From: Thiocapsa marina 5811
Lineage (GTDB): Bacteria > Pseudomonadota > Gammaproteobacteria > Chromatiales > Chromatiaceae
Assembly: GCF_000223985.1 (NCBI RefSeq)
Contig: NZ_AFWV01000012.1
Span: 1 to 64,000 of the forward strand
DNA length: 64,000 nucleotides
Reading direction: 5' to 3'
Within the stretch, counting starts at the first letter, position 1. Every line of letters starts with the position of its first letter. Below the pieces are notes generated by a model, which had not been told where the DNA came from, did no database searches, and saw only the letters and a list, made by a program, of their open reading frames with translations. The position numbers and the translations under genes are program-made. This document shows positions 34,601 through 42,970 of the stretch, one piece after another.

Positions 34601-35283
34601 ATCTGGTCGCACCGATGGACGATCTCTTCGTGCGCTACCAAACCGCCCTTGACCGATGGCCAAACCCGAGCGAGGACGAAGAAGAGATCCGGGTTCAAGC
34701 CGATCTCTCGGAGCCCGTGCCCGAGCTGGCGGACTGGATCGGCGGCATTCGCACCGACGCCGAGGGCCTTCGAGGACGTGTGCTCATCGAGGCGAGCGAC
34801 CTGGTCAAGAACGGCCACTACCGCGGCGAGAAGCTCATCCGTCACTGGGTCGCGCATCTGGCCCTGCATCTGGCCGGAGGACCCCTCACCACGCTGGTTC
34901 TGAGCAAGGTTCGCGACGTCGAGCTCAAGCCACTGCCGGTCGAGCATGCGAAGGCGCATCTGACCGCACTCCTGGCGGCCTGGCAGGAGGGCATGTGCCG
35001 CCCGCTCCCGCTGGCGGCGAAGACCGCGCTCGAGTGGCTCAAGGCCGGCGACGCGTCGAAGGCCCGTACGACCTACGAGGGTGGCTACATGAATACGGGT
35101 GAGGTCGCGACCGATCCCTATCTCGCGCGCGCCTACCCGGACTTCGACGCACTCTGCGCGAGCGGTGAATTCACCCGGCTGGCCGAGCGCCTGCTGCGCC
35201 CGCTCTATACCGCGATGCATGCCGACGACAAGAAGAAGCCGGACCGGCCCGCCGTACCGCAAGCGACCGGAGCCGCCGCATGA
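31630..35283 (+). CDS. recC: Exodeoxyribonuclease V subunit gamma (RecC)
   Basis: A 1217-residue RecC, close to the usual 1100-1200 length. The N-terminus (GLMLVHGNRPEDLRDLLVEW), NEIVLVQSNGIAQWLKLALA and the later FRHVCLLGMNDGDYPR block are diagnostic. RecC clamps DNA in RecBCD, splits the strands and scans for Chi. It is first in a recC-recB-recD operon, and its stop overlaps the recB start by 4 bp, indicating coupled translation in a 1:1 ratio. Confidence 0.95.
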   Translation: MELDVTTSALTPGLMLVHGNRPEDLRDLLVEWMARYPLAPLENEIVLVQSNGIAQWLKLALAADADPGSGACAAGERGLGIAAALEISLPARFLWRVYRAVLGADAVPEISPFDKSRLVWRLMRLLPELLAQPEYLPLRRFLQTDADLRKRFQLAERLADLYDQYQVYRADWLAAWGNGEDVLIEARGARVPLPEEQRWQSGLWRALRADVTAEAVKAGGEGRAQWAGIGRAGVHEAFLRRVSDFPEDVHPLGLPRRVMVFGISSLPRQSLEVLAGMARWSQVLMCVHNPCEHHWADIVADKDLLRAERSRQRRRGGMPRDLSEEDMHLHAQPLLAAWGKQGRDFIGLLDEHDDEAAREGYFARFKAIGQRIDLFDSSGEAGSLLAQLQDDIRDLRPLKETRTHWPEVPSSGDNSIRFHIAHSPQREVEILHDVLLAAFNTDATLTPRDIIVMVPDIDTYAPHIQAVFGLIDRDDPRYIPYSVADQGQRATEPLIAALEKLLELPRSRLAVSDVLDLLEAPALRRRFGVAEADLPRLHRWIRGANIRWGLHAEQRASLDLPTRPDAQAQHTWLFGLRRMLLGYAVGTADDDGAWQGIEPFEEIGGLDAVLLGPLVQLVDRLDATWRTLCEPATVADWCTRLRTLMADFFDAADNGEAFTLMQLDTALQGWQEACDEAALAEELPLSVVGDYWLSQLDDGGLSQRFFAGAVTFATLMPMRAIPFRHVCLLGMNDGDYPRTRIPMDFDLMGRDYRPGDRSRREDDRYLFLEALLSARDHLHISWVGRSITDNGVRPPSVLVAQLRDHLAAGWRLARDTAEPEDASSIDPGQALLNALTLEHPLQPFSPDYFPQNPERAPFFTYAREWRPLDAAQPRRPDAATQVPATALPPLTRDEPLALRDLVDLLKSPVKAFFRQRLGVLFESDDPTSEDQEPFTLEPLARWQLQDELIRIQAQALARGEPIVAARETRLERVRRRGDLAPGGFGEAVAADLVAPMDDLFVRYQTALDRWPNPSEDEEEIRVQADLSEPVPELADWIGGIRTDAEGLRGRVLIEASDLVKNGHYRGEKLIRHWVAHLALHLAGGPLTTLVLSKVRDVELKPLPVEHAKAHLTALLAAWQEGMCRPLPLAAKTALEWLKAGDASKARTTYEGGYMNTGEVATDPYLARAYPDFDALCASGEFTRLAERLLRPLYTAMHADDKKKPDRPAVPQATGAAA

Positions 35284-38200
35284 GTCACGCAAACGGCCGA
35301 ACAACAACGACGGTGATGTCCGATCAGGCGAAGATCGAACCGATCTCTCGTCGGGCCGAGGCTCGACCCACATGGTCAGATTCGCTGGATCCGCTGCGCT
35401 TTCCGCTCTGCGGCAGCCGCCTGATCGAGGCCAGTGCCGGCACCGGCAAGACCTTCACCATCGCGACACTCTATGTCCGCTTGGTGCTCGGCCACGGGGT
35501 GCCGCACGACACATCGGATGGCGCGCCCCGAGCCGCACCGGAGACAGAACCCCGAGCCTTTACCCCGCCCGAGATCCTGGTCGTCACCTTTACCGATGCC
35601 GCTACGCGCGAGCTGCGCGACCGCATCCGCGCGCGCCTGGCCGAGGCCGCGACGGTCTTCCGTGCCGAGCCGGAGGGCATCGCCGCGCGCCCCGCGGGGG
35701 AGGATCCGCTGCACGACCTGCGCGCCGACTATCGGCCCGAACAGTGGCCGGCCTGCGCACGCAAGCTCCAGCTGGCCGCCGAATGGATGGACGAGGCCGC
35801 CGTCTCGACGATCCACGGCTGGTGCAATCGGATGCTGCGCGAGCACGCCTTCGACAGCGACAGCCACTTCACCCAGACCTTGGAGACCGATCAGAGCGAT
35901 CTGCTCGCCGAGGTGGTGCGCGACTATTGGCGGACCTTCATGATCCCGCTCGATGCCGAGTCGGTCGCCGAGATGCGTCAGTGGTGGTCGGGTCCGGAGG
36001 CGCTGCAAGGGTCCATCCGACCGCTCGTGGAGCATGCCGATCGACTCGACCCCGCGGCGGAGCCGGCCGTCGCACTCGAGACCGTCCGCAAGGAAAAGGC
36101 GGATCGTCTCGCCGAGCTCAAGGCACCTTGGGCGAGCTGGGCGGACGAGCTTGAGGCGCTTCTGGATGACGCGGTCGACAACAAGCGCGCCAAGCTGCAA
36201 AAACGTTTCTACAGCAGCTGGTTGAATGCGCTACGGGACTGGGCTGCCGACCCCGCCGCCGAGTCGCTCGATCTCAAGGCCGGCTGGGAGCGTCTCACGC
36301 CCGCGGGTCTTGCCGATGCCTGGGCGAAGGGCGAACAGCCTCCCGCTCATCCCGGACTTCAGGCGATCGCCGACCTCAAACCCGCACTGGCCGATCTGCC
36401 CATCCCACGCTCGGCCCTCCTGCGCCACGCGGCACGCTGGGTCGCCGAACGCTTTGCCGCCGAGCAAACCCGCCGCGCCCAAATGGGCTTCAACGACCTG
36501 CTGACGCGCCTCGATGCCGCCCTGCAAGGCCCCAACGGCGAGCGCCTTGCCGAGATCATCCGGCGCCAGTTCCCCGTCGCCTTGATCGACGAGTTCCAAG
36601 ACACCGACCCGGTGCAGTACCGCATCTTCGATGCCGTTTACCGGGTCGCGGCGAACGACCCCGCGACCGCGCTCGTCCTCATCGGCGACCCCAAGCAGGC
36701 GATCTATGCCTTTCGCGGGGCGGACATCTACACCTATCTCGCCGCCCGCCGGGACTGCGCGGGCCGCCTTTACACCCTGAAGCGCAACTACCGCTCCACC
36801 CCGGAGATGGTCGCCGCGACCAACCGCTGCTTCGAGGTGGCGGAGAACCGCGAGACCGGGGCCGGCGCATTCCTCTTCCGAAGCGACAACGACAACGACA
36901 ACGACAACGATACGATTGCAGGGACCCGGGCGGACAATCCGGTGCCCTTTATCACGGCGGACGCGAAAGGGCGCAAGGACACGCTGCAGATCGACGGCGA
37001 ACCGCTGCCGGCGCTCACCGCCTGCTGGCTGCCGCCGAATGTCCCCGGCAAGGCGCTGAGCAAGGACGCCTATCGCACTCGGATCGCCGAGGTGTGTGCC
37101 GCCGAAATGGTGCGGCTGCTCAACCTCGGGCAGACCGGGCACGCGGCCTTCGTCGGCGACGGTGCACCCAAGCCGCTGCGCCCGGCGCATCTGGCCGTGT
37201 TGGTCAACACCGGCAACGAAGCGACGATCATCCGCCGCGCCCTGGCCCGACGCGGCGTGCGCAGCGTCTATCTCTCCGATCGGGACTCGGTCTACCAAAG
37301 CCCGCAGGCCGGCGAGCTGCAACAGTGGCTGGCCGCCTGTGCCGAGCCCGACGACGCGGGCCTGCTGCGCGCCGCGCTGGCGACCGCCACGCTCGGCCTG
37401 AGCTGGTCGGAGCTCGATCGTCTCAATCACGACGAGATCGCCTGGGAGTCGCGCGTGCTCCAGTTCCGCGCCTATCGCGACACCTGGCGCCGGCAAGGCG
37501 TCCTGCCGATGCTGCGTCGCCTGCTCAACGATTTCGAGGTCCCGGCGCGGCTGCTTGCATCCGAGTCGAGGCCGGGGTCGGACTCGGGGTTCGACGGCGA
37601 GCGCATCCTCACCGATCTGCTCCATCTGGCCGAGCTGCTGCAACAGGCCAGTGTCCTGCTCGACGGCGAGCATGCGCTGATCCGCCATCTCGCCGAGCAG
37701 TGCCGGGATGCGGGCCGCGGCGCGGGTGGCGATGCCCGCCAGATCCGTCTCGAGAGCGATGCCGATTTGGTGCAGGTGGTGACGGTGCACAAATCCAAGG
37801 GGCTTGAGTACCCGTTGGTCTTCCTGCCGTTCGCGGCCGATCATCGGCAGGCCAGCAAAGACGACCTCCCGCTCAAATGGCACGACGCGCAGGGCCGGCT
37901 GCAGCTCGGCCTCTGTGCAGATGAGGAGATCCTGAAACGGGCCGACCACGAGCGTCTGGGCGAGGATCTGCGCAAGCTCTATGTCGCCCTGACCCGTGCC
38001 CGCCATGCCACTTGGGTGGGCCTTGCGCCGCTGGCGGATCTCGAGCGCGGTGCCTTCGGGTATCTGCTGGGCGGCGACGCCGTCCTTGCGCCCGATGGCC
38101 TGGCGCAGGCACTCGAGGACCTGCGCGGCGACTGTGCGTCGATTGCCGTGGTCGAGGCGTTCGAGCCTTCTCCCGATGCCCCGGCCGATGCATCACGGGA

Positions 38201-39245
38201 CCGCTTCGTCCCGGCCGGTCCGCCGCGCGGTCTCGGGCCGGCGCGCACATCGGCCCGGGTCGTGCGCGAGCCCTGGTGGATCGCCAGCTATTCGGCCCTG
38301 CGCACCGCCGCCGACGATGCCCCGGAGCGGCCCGTGATCCCTGCCGATGGGCCTCCCCATACGCCCGCCGATACCCCGACAGAGGATCGATTTCGGGAGA
38401 TGCAGGCCACGCAGACGGCCGCCACGGGCGCCGAGCTGTCCGCTTCGATATCGAGCAAGGACACAAGCGATCGACTGCCCGCCGCCGGAACCATCCACGC
38501 CTTCCCCCGCGGGCCGGAGGCCGGCACCTTCCTCCACGATCTCCTGGAATGGGCCGCCGCCCCGAGCTTCGCCGAGACCGCCGCCGATCCGGTGCGACTG
38601 CGCGACACCGTCGCTCGCCGGTGCCAGGTGCGCGGCTGGTCCCGATGGATCGATCCGCTCACGCACTGGCTGGAGTCCTTCCTGAAAACGCCGTTGCCGG
38701 TGCCCGCGATGGGCGCGCTTCCGGCCACCGCCTTGCGTCTCGTCGACCTGACCGGCGCCGTGCCCGAGATGGAGTTCTGGCTCGCCGCACACCGCGCCGA
38801 CACGCGCGAGATCGACCGGCTGGTCTGCATCTACACCCTCGATGGCGCGCCCCGTCCGACGCTCCAAGCCAATATCCTCAACGGCATGCTCAAGGGTTTC
38901 ATGGACCTGGTCTTCGAGCACGAGGGCCGTTACTACATGGCCGATTACAAATCCAACTGGCTCGGCCCGGACGCCGCCGCCTACACCCCGGAGGCCATGC
39001 GCGCCGAGATCCTGCATGCGCGCTACGAGCTCCAATACGTTCTCTATCTCTTCGCGCTGCATCGGCTGCTGAAGGCCCGCTTGCCGGACTATGACTACGA
39101 CCGCCATGTCGGCGGTGCCGTCTATCTCTTCCTGCGCGGCATCGAGTCGCCGAGCAGGGGGCTGCACACCGAGCGTCCGCCGCGCGAGCTGATCGAGGCA
39201 TTGGATCGTTGCTTTGCGCGCAAGGCGGAGGAGGGAAGCGCATGA
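35280..39245 (+). CDS. recB: Exodeoxyribonuclease V subunit beta (RecB)
   Basis: A 1321-residue helicase-nuclease. Walker A is ASAGTGKT (51-58), the DExx box is LIDEFQDTDP, and motif V/VI residues are VHKSKGLEYPLVF and YVALTRARHATW. The C-terminal nuclease domain has GFMDLVFEHEGRYYMADYKS, with the metal-binding aspartates and lysine. A run of four GACAAC hexamers (36885-36908) encodes an (Asp-Asn) stretch in an interdomain loop, an unusual low-complexity insert. It overlaps recC and recD by ATGA. Confidence 0.95.
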   Translation: MSHANGRTTTTVMSDQAKIEPISRRAEARPTWSDSLDPLRFPLCGSRLIEASAGTGKTFTIATLYVRLVLGHGVPHDTSDGAPRAAPETEPRAFTPPEILVVTFTDAATRELRDRIRARLAEAATVFRAEPEGIAARPAGEDPLHDLRADYRPEQWPACARKLQLAAEWMDEAAVSTIHGWCNRMLREHAFDSDSHFTQTLETDQSDLLAEVVRDYWRTFMIPLDAESVAEMRQWWSGPEALQGSIRPLVEHADRLDPAAEPAVALETVRKEKADRLAELKAPWASWADELEALLDDAVDNKRAKLQKRFYSSWLNALRDWAADPAAESLDLKAGWERLTPAGLADAWAKGEQPPAHPGLQAIADLKPALADLPIPRSALLRHAARWVAERFAAEQTRRAQMGFNDLLTRLDAALQGPNGERLAEIIRRQFPVALIDEFQDTDPVQYRIFDAVYRVAANDPATALVLIGDPKQAIYAFRGADIYTYLAARRDCAGRLYTLKRNYRSTPEMVAATNRCFEVAENRETGAGAFLFRSDNDNDNDNDTIAGTRADNPVPFITADAKGRKDTLQIDGEPLPALTACWLPPNVPGKALSKDAYRTRIAEVCAAEMVRLLNLGQTGHAAFVGDGAPKPLRPAHLAVLVNTGNEATIIRRALARRGVRSVYLSDRDSVYQSPQAGELQQWLAACAEPDDAGLLRAALATATLGLSWSELDRLNHDEIAWESRVLQFRAYRDTWRRQGVLPMLRRLLNDFEVPARLLASESRPGSDSGFDGERILTDLLHLAELLQQASVLLDGEHALIRHLAEQCRDAGRGAGGDARQIRLESDADLVQVVTVHKSKGLEYPLVFLPFAADHRQASKDDLPLKWHDAQGRLQLGLCADEEILKRADHERLGEDLRKLYVALTRARHATWVGLAPLADLERGAFGYLLGGDAVLAPDGLAQALEDLRGDCASIAVVEAFEPSPDAPADASRDRFVPAGPPRGLGPARTSARVVREPWWIASYSALRTAADDAPERPVIPADGPPHTPADTPTEDRFREMQATQTAATGAELSASISSKDTSDRLPAAGTIHAFPRGPEAGTFLHDLLEWAAAPSFAETAADPVRLRDTVARRCQVRGWSRWIDPLTHWLESFLKTPLPVPAMGALPATALRLVDLTGAVPEMEFWLAAHRADTREIDRLVCIYTLDGAPRPTLQANILNGMLKGFMDLVFEHEGRYYMADYKSNWLGPDAAAYTPEAMRAEILHARYELQYVLYLFALHRLLKARLPDYDYDRHVGGAVYLFLRGIESPSRGLHTERPPRELIEALDRCFARKAEEGSA

Positions 39246-41377
39246 GCAAGGATCCGAGCATGCGAGCCGCAAAGGCTGAAGTGCAGCAAATGGACACACT
39301 CCTCGCACGCTGGGCAGAGCACGACTGGCTGCGTGCGCTCGATGTCGCCTTCGCCGATTTTCTCCGCCGCGAGGTGCCGGATGCGCCCTCGTTGCTGATC
39401 CTTGCCGCGGCGCTGGCCAGCCATCAGCTCGGTCGCGGCCACGCCTGTCTCGATCTGGAGGCGACGCTGAAGGATCCGACCTTCGCACTGTCCTTGCCCC
39501 CCGAGGGTGCCGACACCGCGGAGACGGACACCCCGCCGCACCCCGCAGAAGTGCTGGGCGGACTGACACTGCACGACTGGCAGGCAGCGCTCGACCATCT
39601 CGATCTGGTCGGTCGAGGCGTCGGCGACACACCGCTGGTCCTGAACGGCCCGCGCCTCTATCTGCGCCGCTATTGGCGCTACGAGCAGGCCGTGCGGGCC
39701 GGTATAGACGACCGCTCGGCGCGTTCGCAAGCGCTTCAGAGTGCCCTGCCGATTGCGGTGATGCGCCCGGTGCTCGAGCGTCTCTTCCCGCCCGCCCGGA
39801 CATCGGACCAAACGGCGGACTGGCAGAAGCTCGCCTGCGCGCTCGCCGCCCGCAGCGCCTTCAGTATCATCACCGGTGGTCCCGGTACCGGAAAGACCAC
39901 GACGGTGGTCCGACTCCTGGCACTGCTGCAGGCCCTTGCGCTCGTCGAGCCGCCACCGGACCAGGCCGGTGTTCGACGGCCGCAGCGCGCACTGCGTATC
40001 CGCCTGGCGGCACCCACCGGCAAGGCCGCGGCCCGCCTGAACGAGTCCATCGCAGCCGCGGTCGCAAACCTGCCGCTCGCCGACCTGACGAACGGCGAGG
40101 CCGTGCGCGCCGCTATCCCCGTCACCGTGAGCACGCTCCACCGCCTGCTCGGCAGTCGCCCCGACACCCGCCGCCTGCGCCACCATGCCGGCAACCCGCT
40201 GGCGCTCGATGTGCTGGTCATCGACGAGGCATCCATGGTCGATCTGGAGATGATGGCCGCCGTCCTCGACGCCCTGCCGGCGAATGCACGTCTCATCCTG
40301 CTCGGCGACAAGGACCAGCTCGCCTCGGTCGAGGCCGGTGCCGTACTGGGGGAGTTGTGCGGTCGTGCACGCGAAGGCCACTACACCCCGAGCACCCGGG
40401 ACTGGCTGGAGCGCGCGACCGGCGAGCATATCCCCTCGGGCCTCGTCGATCCCGAAGGCACTGCGCTTGATCAGTCGGTCGTCATGCTTCGACATAGCCA
40501 CCGGTTCTCGGCCGACAGCGGTATCGGTCAACTCGCCGAAGCGGTCAATGCAGGCGATCCGGACAAGGTCCGCGCCATCTGGACGCGCGGCTATGCCGAC
40601 CTCGCCATGGTCGCGCTTAACGGCACCGAGGATGCGGCCTTCCGGTCCCTGGTGATCGAGGGTGCCGCGGCCTCGTCGGTCGATCCGCAGGGCCGCGATG
40701 CAGGGCAGTGCTCGCAGGCCGACGCCCGAACCCCCCGACAGGGTTACCGCCACTACCTCGAGACCGTGCGGGCAGGCCAACCCGCATGCGACGCCGACCC
40801 ATCCGCCTACGATGCCTGGGCCCGCGCCGTCCTGAAGGCTCACGGCGCCTTCCAATGTCTCTGCGCAGTGCGGCGCGGACCTTGGGGTGTCGAGGGGCTC
40901 AATCAGCGCATTGCCGATCTGCTGCACGACGCGGGGCTCATCCCGGCCAGCAGCGGCTGGTATCTCGGCCGCCCCGTCTTGATCACCCGCAACGACTACG
41001 GCCTAGGGCTCATGAACGGCGACATCGGTATCACCTTGACCCGCCCCGCACCCGGCGAGCGAGACCGGACGCTCCGCGTCGCCTTCCCCGCCGGCGACGG
41101 CCAGGACGGCATCAAATGGATCCTCCCCAGTCGCCTCCAGGCGGTCGAGACCGTCTACGCGCTCACCGTCCACAAATCCCAGGGATCCGAATTCAGCCAT
41201 GCCGCGCTTGTTCTGCCCGAGACACTCAGCCCCATCCTCACGCGCGAGCTGCTCTACACCGGCATCACCCGCGCACGTGCCCACCTGACCTTGGTGCAGC
41301 CAGGCGGGGATCAGGCGCTGGAACAGGCCGTGCTGAGGCGGGTGCTGCGGGCGAGCGGGTTGATGGGGCAGGGATGA
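39242..41377 (+). CDS. recD: Exodeoxyribonuclease V subunit alpha (RecD)
   Basis: A 711-residue SF1B helicase, the fast 5'-3' motor of RecBCD. Walker A is TGGPGTGKTTT, with VIDEASMVD, LLGDKDQLASVEAG and the final YALTVHKSQGSEF motif. The N-terminal helical domain (LRALDVAFADFLRRE) contacts RecC. Slightly longer than E. coli RecD (608), with extra residues in loops around 330-350 and 500-530. The start ATG overlaps the recB stop, completing the operon. Confidence 0.94.
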   Translation: MSKDPSMRAAKAEVQQMDTLLARWAEHDWLRALDVAFADFLRREVPDAPSLLILAAALASHQLGRGHACLDLEATLKDPTFALSLPPEGADTAETDTPPHPAEVLGGLTLHDWQAALDHLDLVGRGVGDTPLVLNGPRLYLRRYWRYEQAVRAGIDDRSARSQALQSALPIAVMRPVLERLFPPARTSDQTADWQKLACALAARSAFSIITGGPGTGKTTTVVRLLALLQALALVEPPPDQAGVRRPQRALRIRLAAPTGKAAARLNESIAAAVANLPLADLTNGEAVRAAIPVTVSTLHRLLGSRPDTRRLRHHAGNPLALDVLVIDEASMVDLEMMAAVLDALPANARLILLGDKDQLASVEAGAVLGELCGRAREGHYTPSTRDWLERATGEHIPSGLVDPEGTALDQSVVMLRHSHRFSADSGIGQLAEAVNAGDPDKVRAIWTRGYADLAMVALNGTEDAAFRSLVIEGAAASSVDPQGRDAGQCSQADARTPRQGYRHYLETVRAGQPACDADPSAYDAWARAVLKAHGAFQCLCAVRRGPWGVEGLNQRIADLLHDAGLIPASSGWYLGRPVLITRNDYGLGLMNGDIGITLTRPAPGERDRTLRVAFPAGDGQDGIKWILPSRLQAVETVYALTVHKSQGSEFSHAALVLPETLSPILTRELLYTGITRARAHLTLVQPGGDQALEQAVLRRVLRASGLMGQG

Positions 41378-41650
41378 TCACAGTCCCGATGTGACATATT
41401 CACCCTAAAAGTCCCAGAAACGGACTAGGCTTATACGCAACGGGCACTGAACAGGACCGTCGATTCGGGTCATTGAAGCACCCGGATCGGCGCTGGACGC
41501 AACGGCTTCACCCTGGAAGGCGCCCGGATTCGGAGCGAGCGCCCACTCGGCACCACAACGACAACGACAACGCTGCATGCGCCCGCATTGGCCAAGGGCC
41601 ACGACCACGGACTCGTTCCGTGTCGAGGCCGATCCAACCAATCGGAGCCG

Positions 41651-41992
41651 ATGACCATGAAGCGAACCCACCTCATCAGCGCCGGCGCGCTGATGCATTC
41701 ACTGCTCGGAGTCTGTTGCCTCGCGCCCGTGACGGGTGCAGCGGTCGACGTGTCCGAGATCGAGCTACGACGCCTCTTTGATCCGACCGAGACCGAGCTT
41801 GCGGCCGAGTCCAGCGGACGGATCTATATCTACGAAGGATTACGTGACATCGACGTGCGGCGCGCAATGGACGAAGAGTTCGATCGTGTCGAGCACATGA
41901 TGTTCATCCGGACCCGGAAGACGGAAGACACCGGCGCGCTTGTAAAAGACCCGGAGACCGGCGTGGTTGCAACGGAAGACGACGGCTGCTGA
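41651..41992 (+). CDS. Small exported protein upstream of soxY
   Basis: A 113-residue protein. The ATG at 41651 follows CGGAG. A signal peptide (SAGALMHSLLGVCCLAPVTGAA) precedes a short charged domain with IELRRLFDPTETELAAESS and a C-terminal acidic tail ending in cysteine. No family recognised. It lies 43 bp before soxY on the same strand, so it is probably cotranscribed and may act with the sulfur carrier in the periplasm. Confidence 0.6.
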   Translation: MTMKRTHLISAGALMHSLLGVCCLAPVTGAAVDVSEIELRRLFDPTETELAAESSGRIYIYEGLRDIDVRRAMDEEFDRVEHMMFIRTRKTEDTGALVKDPETGVVATEDDGC

Positions 41993-42035
41993 GCAGGGCC
42001 GAATCACCGATCTCTTGCCAGCTCGAGGCGCTGCG

Positions 42036-42497
42036 ATGCAACGACGAAACCTGATCAAAGGCGGTCTGGCGACCGCCCCCTGGGTCGCCATGACCGCCAT
42101 CGGTTTGCAACCCGAAGCGGTCATGGCGGCTTGGCCGAAGGCCGCCTTTTACCTCGAGGACCTCTCCGAGGCCGAGCGGCTGCTTTTTGCCGATACCCCC
42201 GTCGAGGATTCGGATCGGATCGCCGTGACCGCGCCGGACATCGCCGAGAACGGCCGCGTGGTTCCGGTTCAGGTCGTGATCGATCTCCCCGATCCGAAGA
42301 CCCTGACATTGCTTTCCGACGGCAATCCGTTCCCCTTGTTGGCGCGCGCTCGATTCACGCCTGATGTCGAGCCCACCCTATCGGTTCGAGTCAAGATGGG
42401 CCAGAGCGCCACTCTCATCGCGCTGGTCGAGTCCGATGGCAGGCTCTATCGAGCCACGCGGGCCGTCAAAGTCACCGCGGGCGGATGTGGCGGGTAG
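42036..42497 (+). CDS. soxY: Thiosulfate oxidation carrier protein SoxY
   Basis: A 153-residue protein. It has a twin-arginine signal (RRNLIKGGLATAPWVAM) and the SoxY domain (PDIAENGRVVPVQVVID, FTPDVEPTLSVRVKMG). It ends in GGCGG with the sulfur-carrying cysteine at C151. SoxY holds sulfur intermediates as a thiol adduct while other Sox enzymes act on them, and forms a complex with SoxZ, encoded next. SoxB, SoxXA and SoxCD genes are not in this window. Confidence 0.93.
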   Translation: MQRRNLIKGGLATAPWVAMTAIGLQPEAVMAAWPKAAFYLEDLSEAERLLFADTPVEDSDRIAVTAPDIAENGRVVPVQVVIDLPDPKTLTLLSDGNPFPLLARARFTPDVEPTLSVRVKMGQSATLIALVESDGRLYRATRAVKVTAGGCGG

Positions 42498-42549
42498 GGC
42501 AAACGCCAAACTCGGCGAATGCGATACAGAGCGATGGAGGTAGGCAGTC

Positions 42550-42867
42550 ATGCGTGCTGATCTCGGTAGGATTCGAGCAAAACTCAAGGACGGCGCGATC
42601 CTGGTCAAGGTGATCTTGAATCACCCCATGGAGACCGGAAGCCGCAAGGATCCCGCCACCGGCGAGCTCATCCCGCGCCATTTCATCCGTGAGGTGGTCT
42701 GCGAGCACAACGGCAAGCCGGTGCTGACCCTCGACTGGGGCTGGGGCATCTCGACGAATCCCTTCCTGTCATTCGTCGTCAAACAGGGGGAGACGGGCGA
42801 TACCTTGACCGTTCGCTGGACGGACAACCAGCAGATCACGGGCGCGCTCGAGACCGTCGTCAATTGA
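42550..42867 (+). CDS. soxZ: Thiosulfate oxidation carrier complex protein SoxZ
   Basis: A 105-residue SoxZ. The immunoglobulin-like fold is marked by LVKVILNHPMETG, HFIREVVCEHNGKPVLTLDWG and GDTLTVRWTDN. It binds SoxY through a beta-sheet interface and helps present the sulfur-loaded cysteine. The start follows GGAGGTAGGC. It lies 52 bp after soxY. Confidence 0.93.
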   Translation: MRADLGRIRAKLKDGAILVKVILNHPMETGSRKDPATGELIPRHFIREVVCEHNGKPVLTLDWGWGISTNPFLSFVVKQGETGDTLTVRWTDNQQITGALETVVN

Positions 42868-42970
42868 TCTCGATCGACCTGCCCGGAAGCTGTCATCTCA
42901 TGGCAACCCGGGCGAGGACGCCGGAGGATAGTATCTACGCTCAAGGTTTCATCCATTCTCGGAGGTCTCC

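Noticed and set aside
32758-35373. 871-codon open frame on the minus strand inside recC
   Set aside because: GC-rich antisense shadow of recC; the recC product is clearly real and the opposite frame lacks any recognisable motif.
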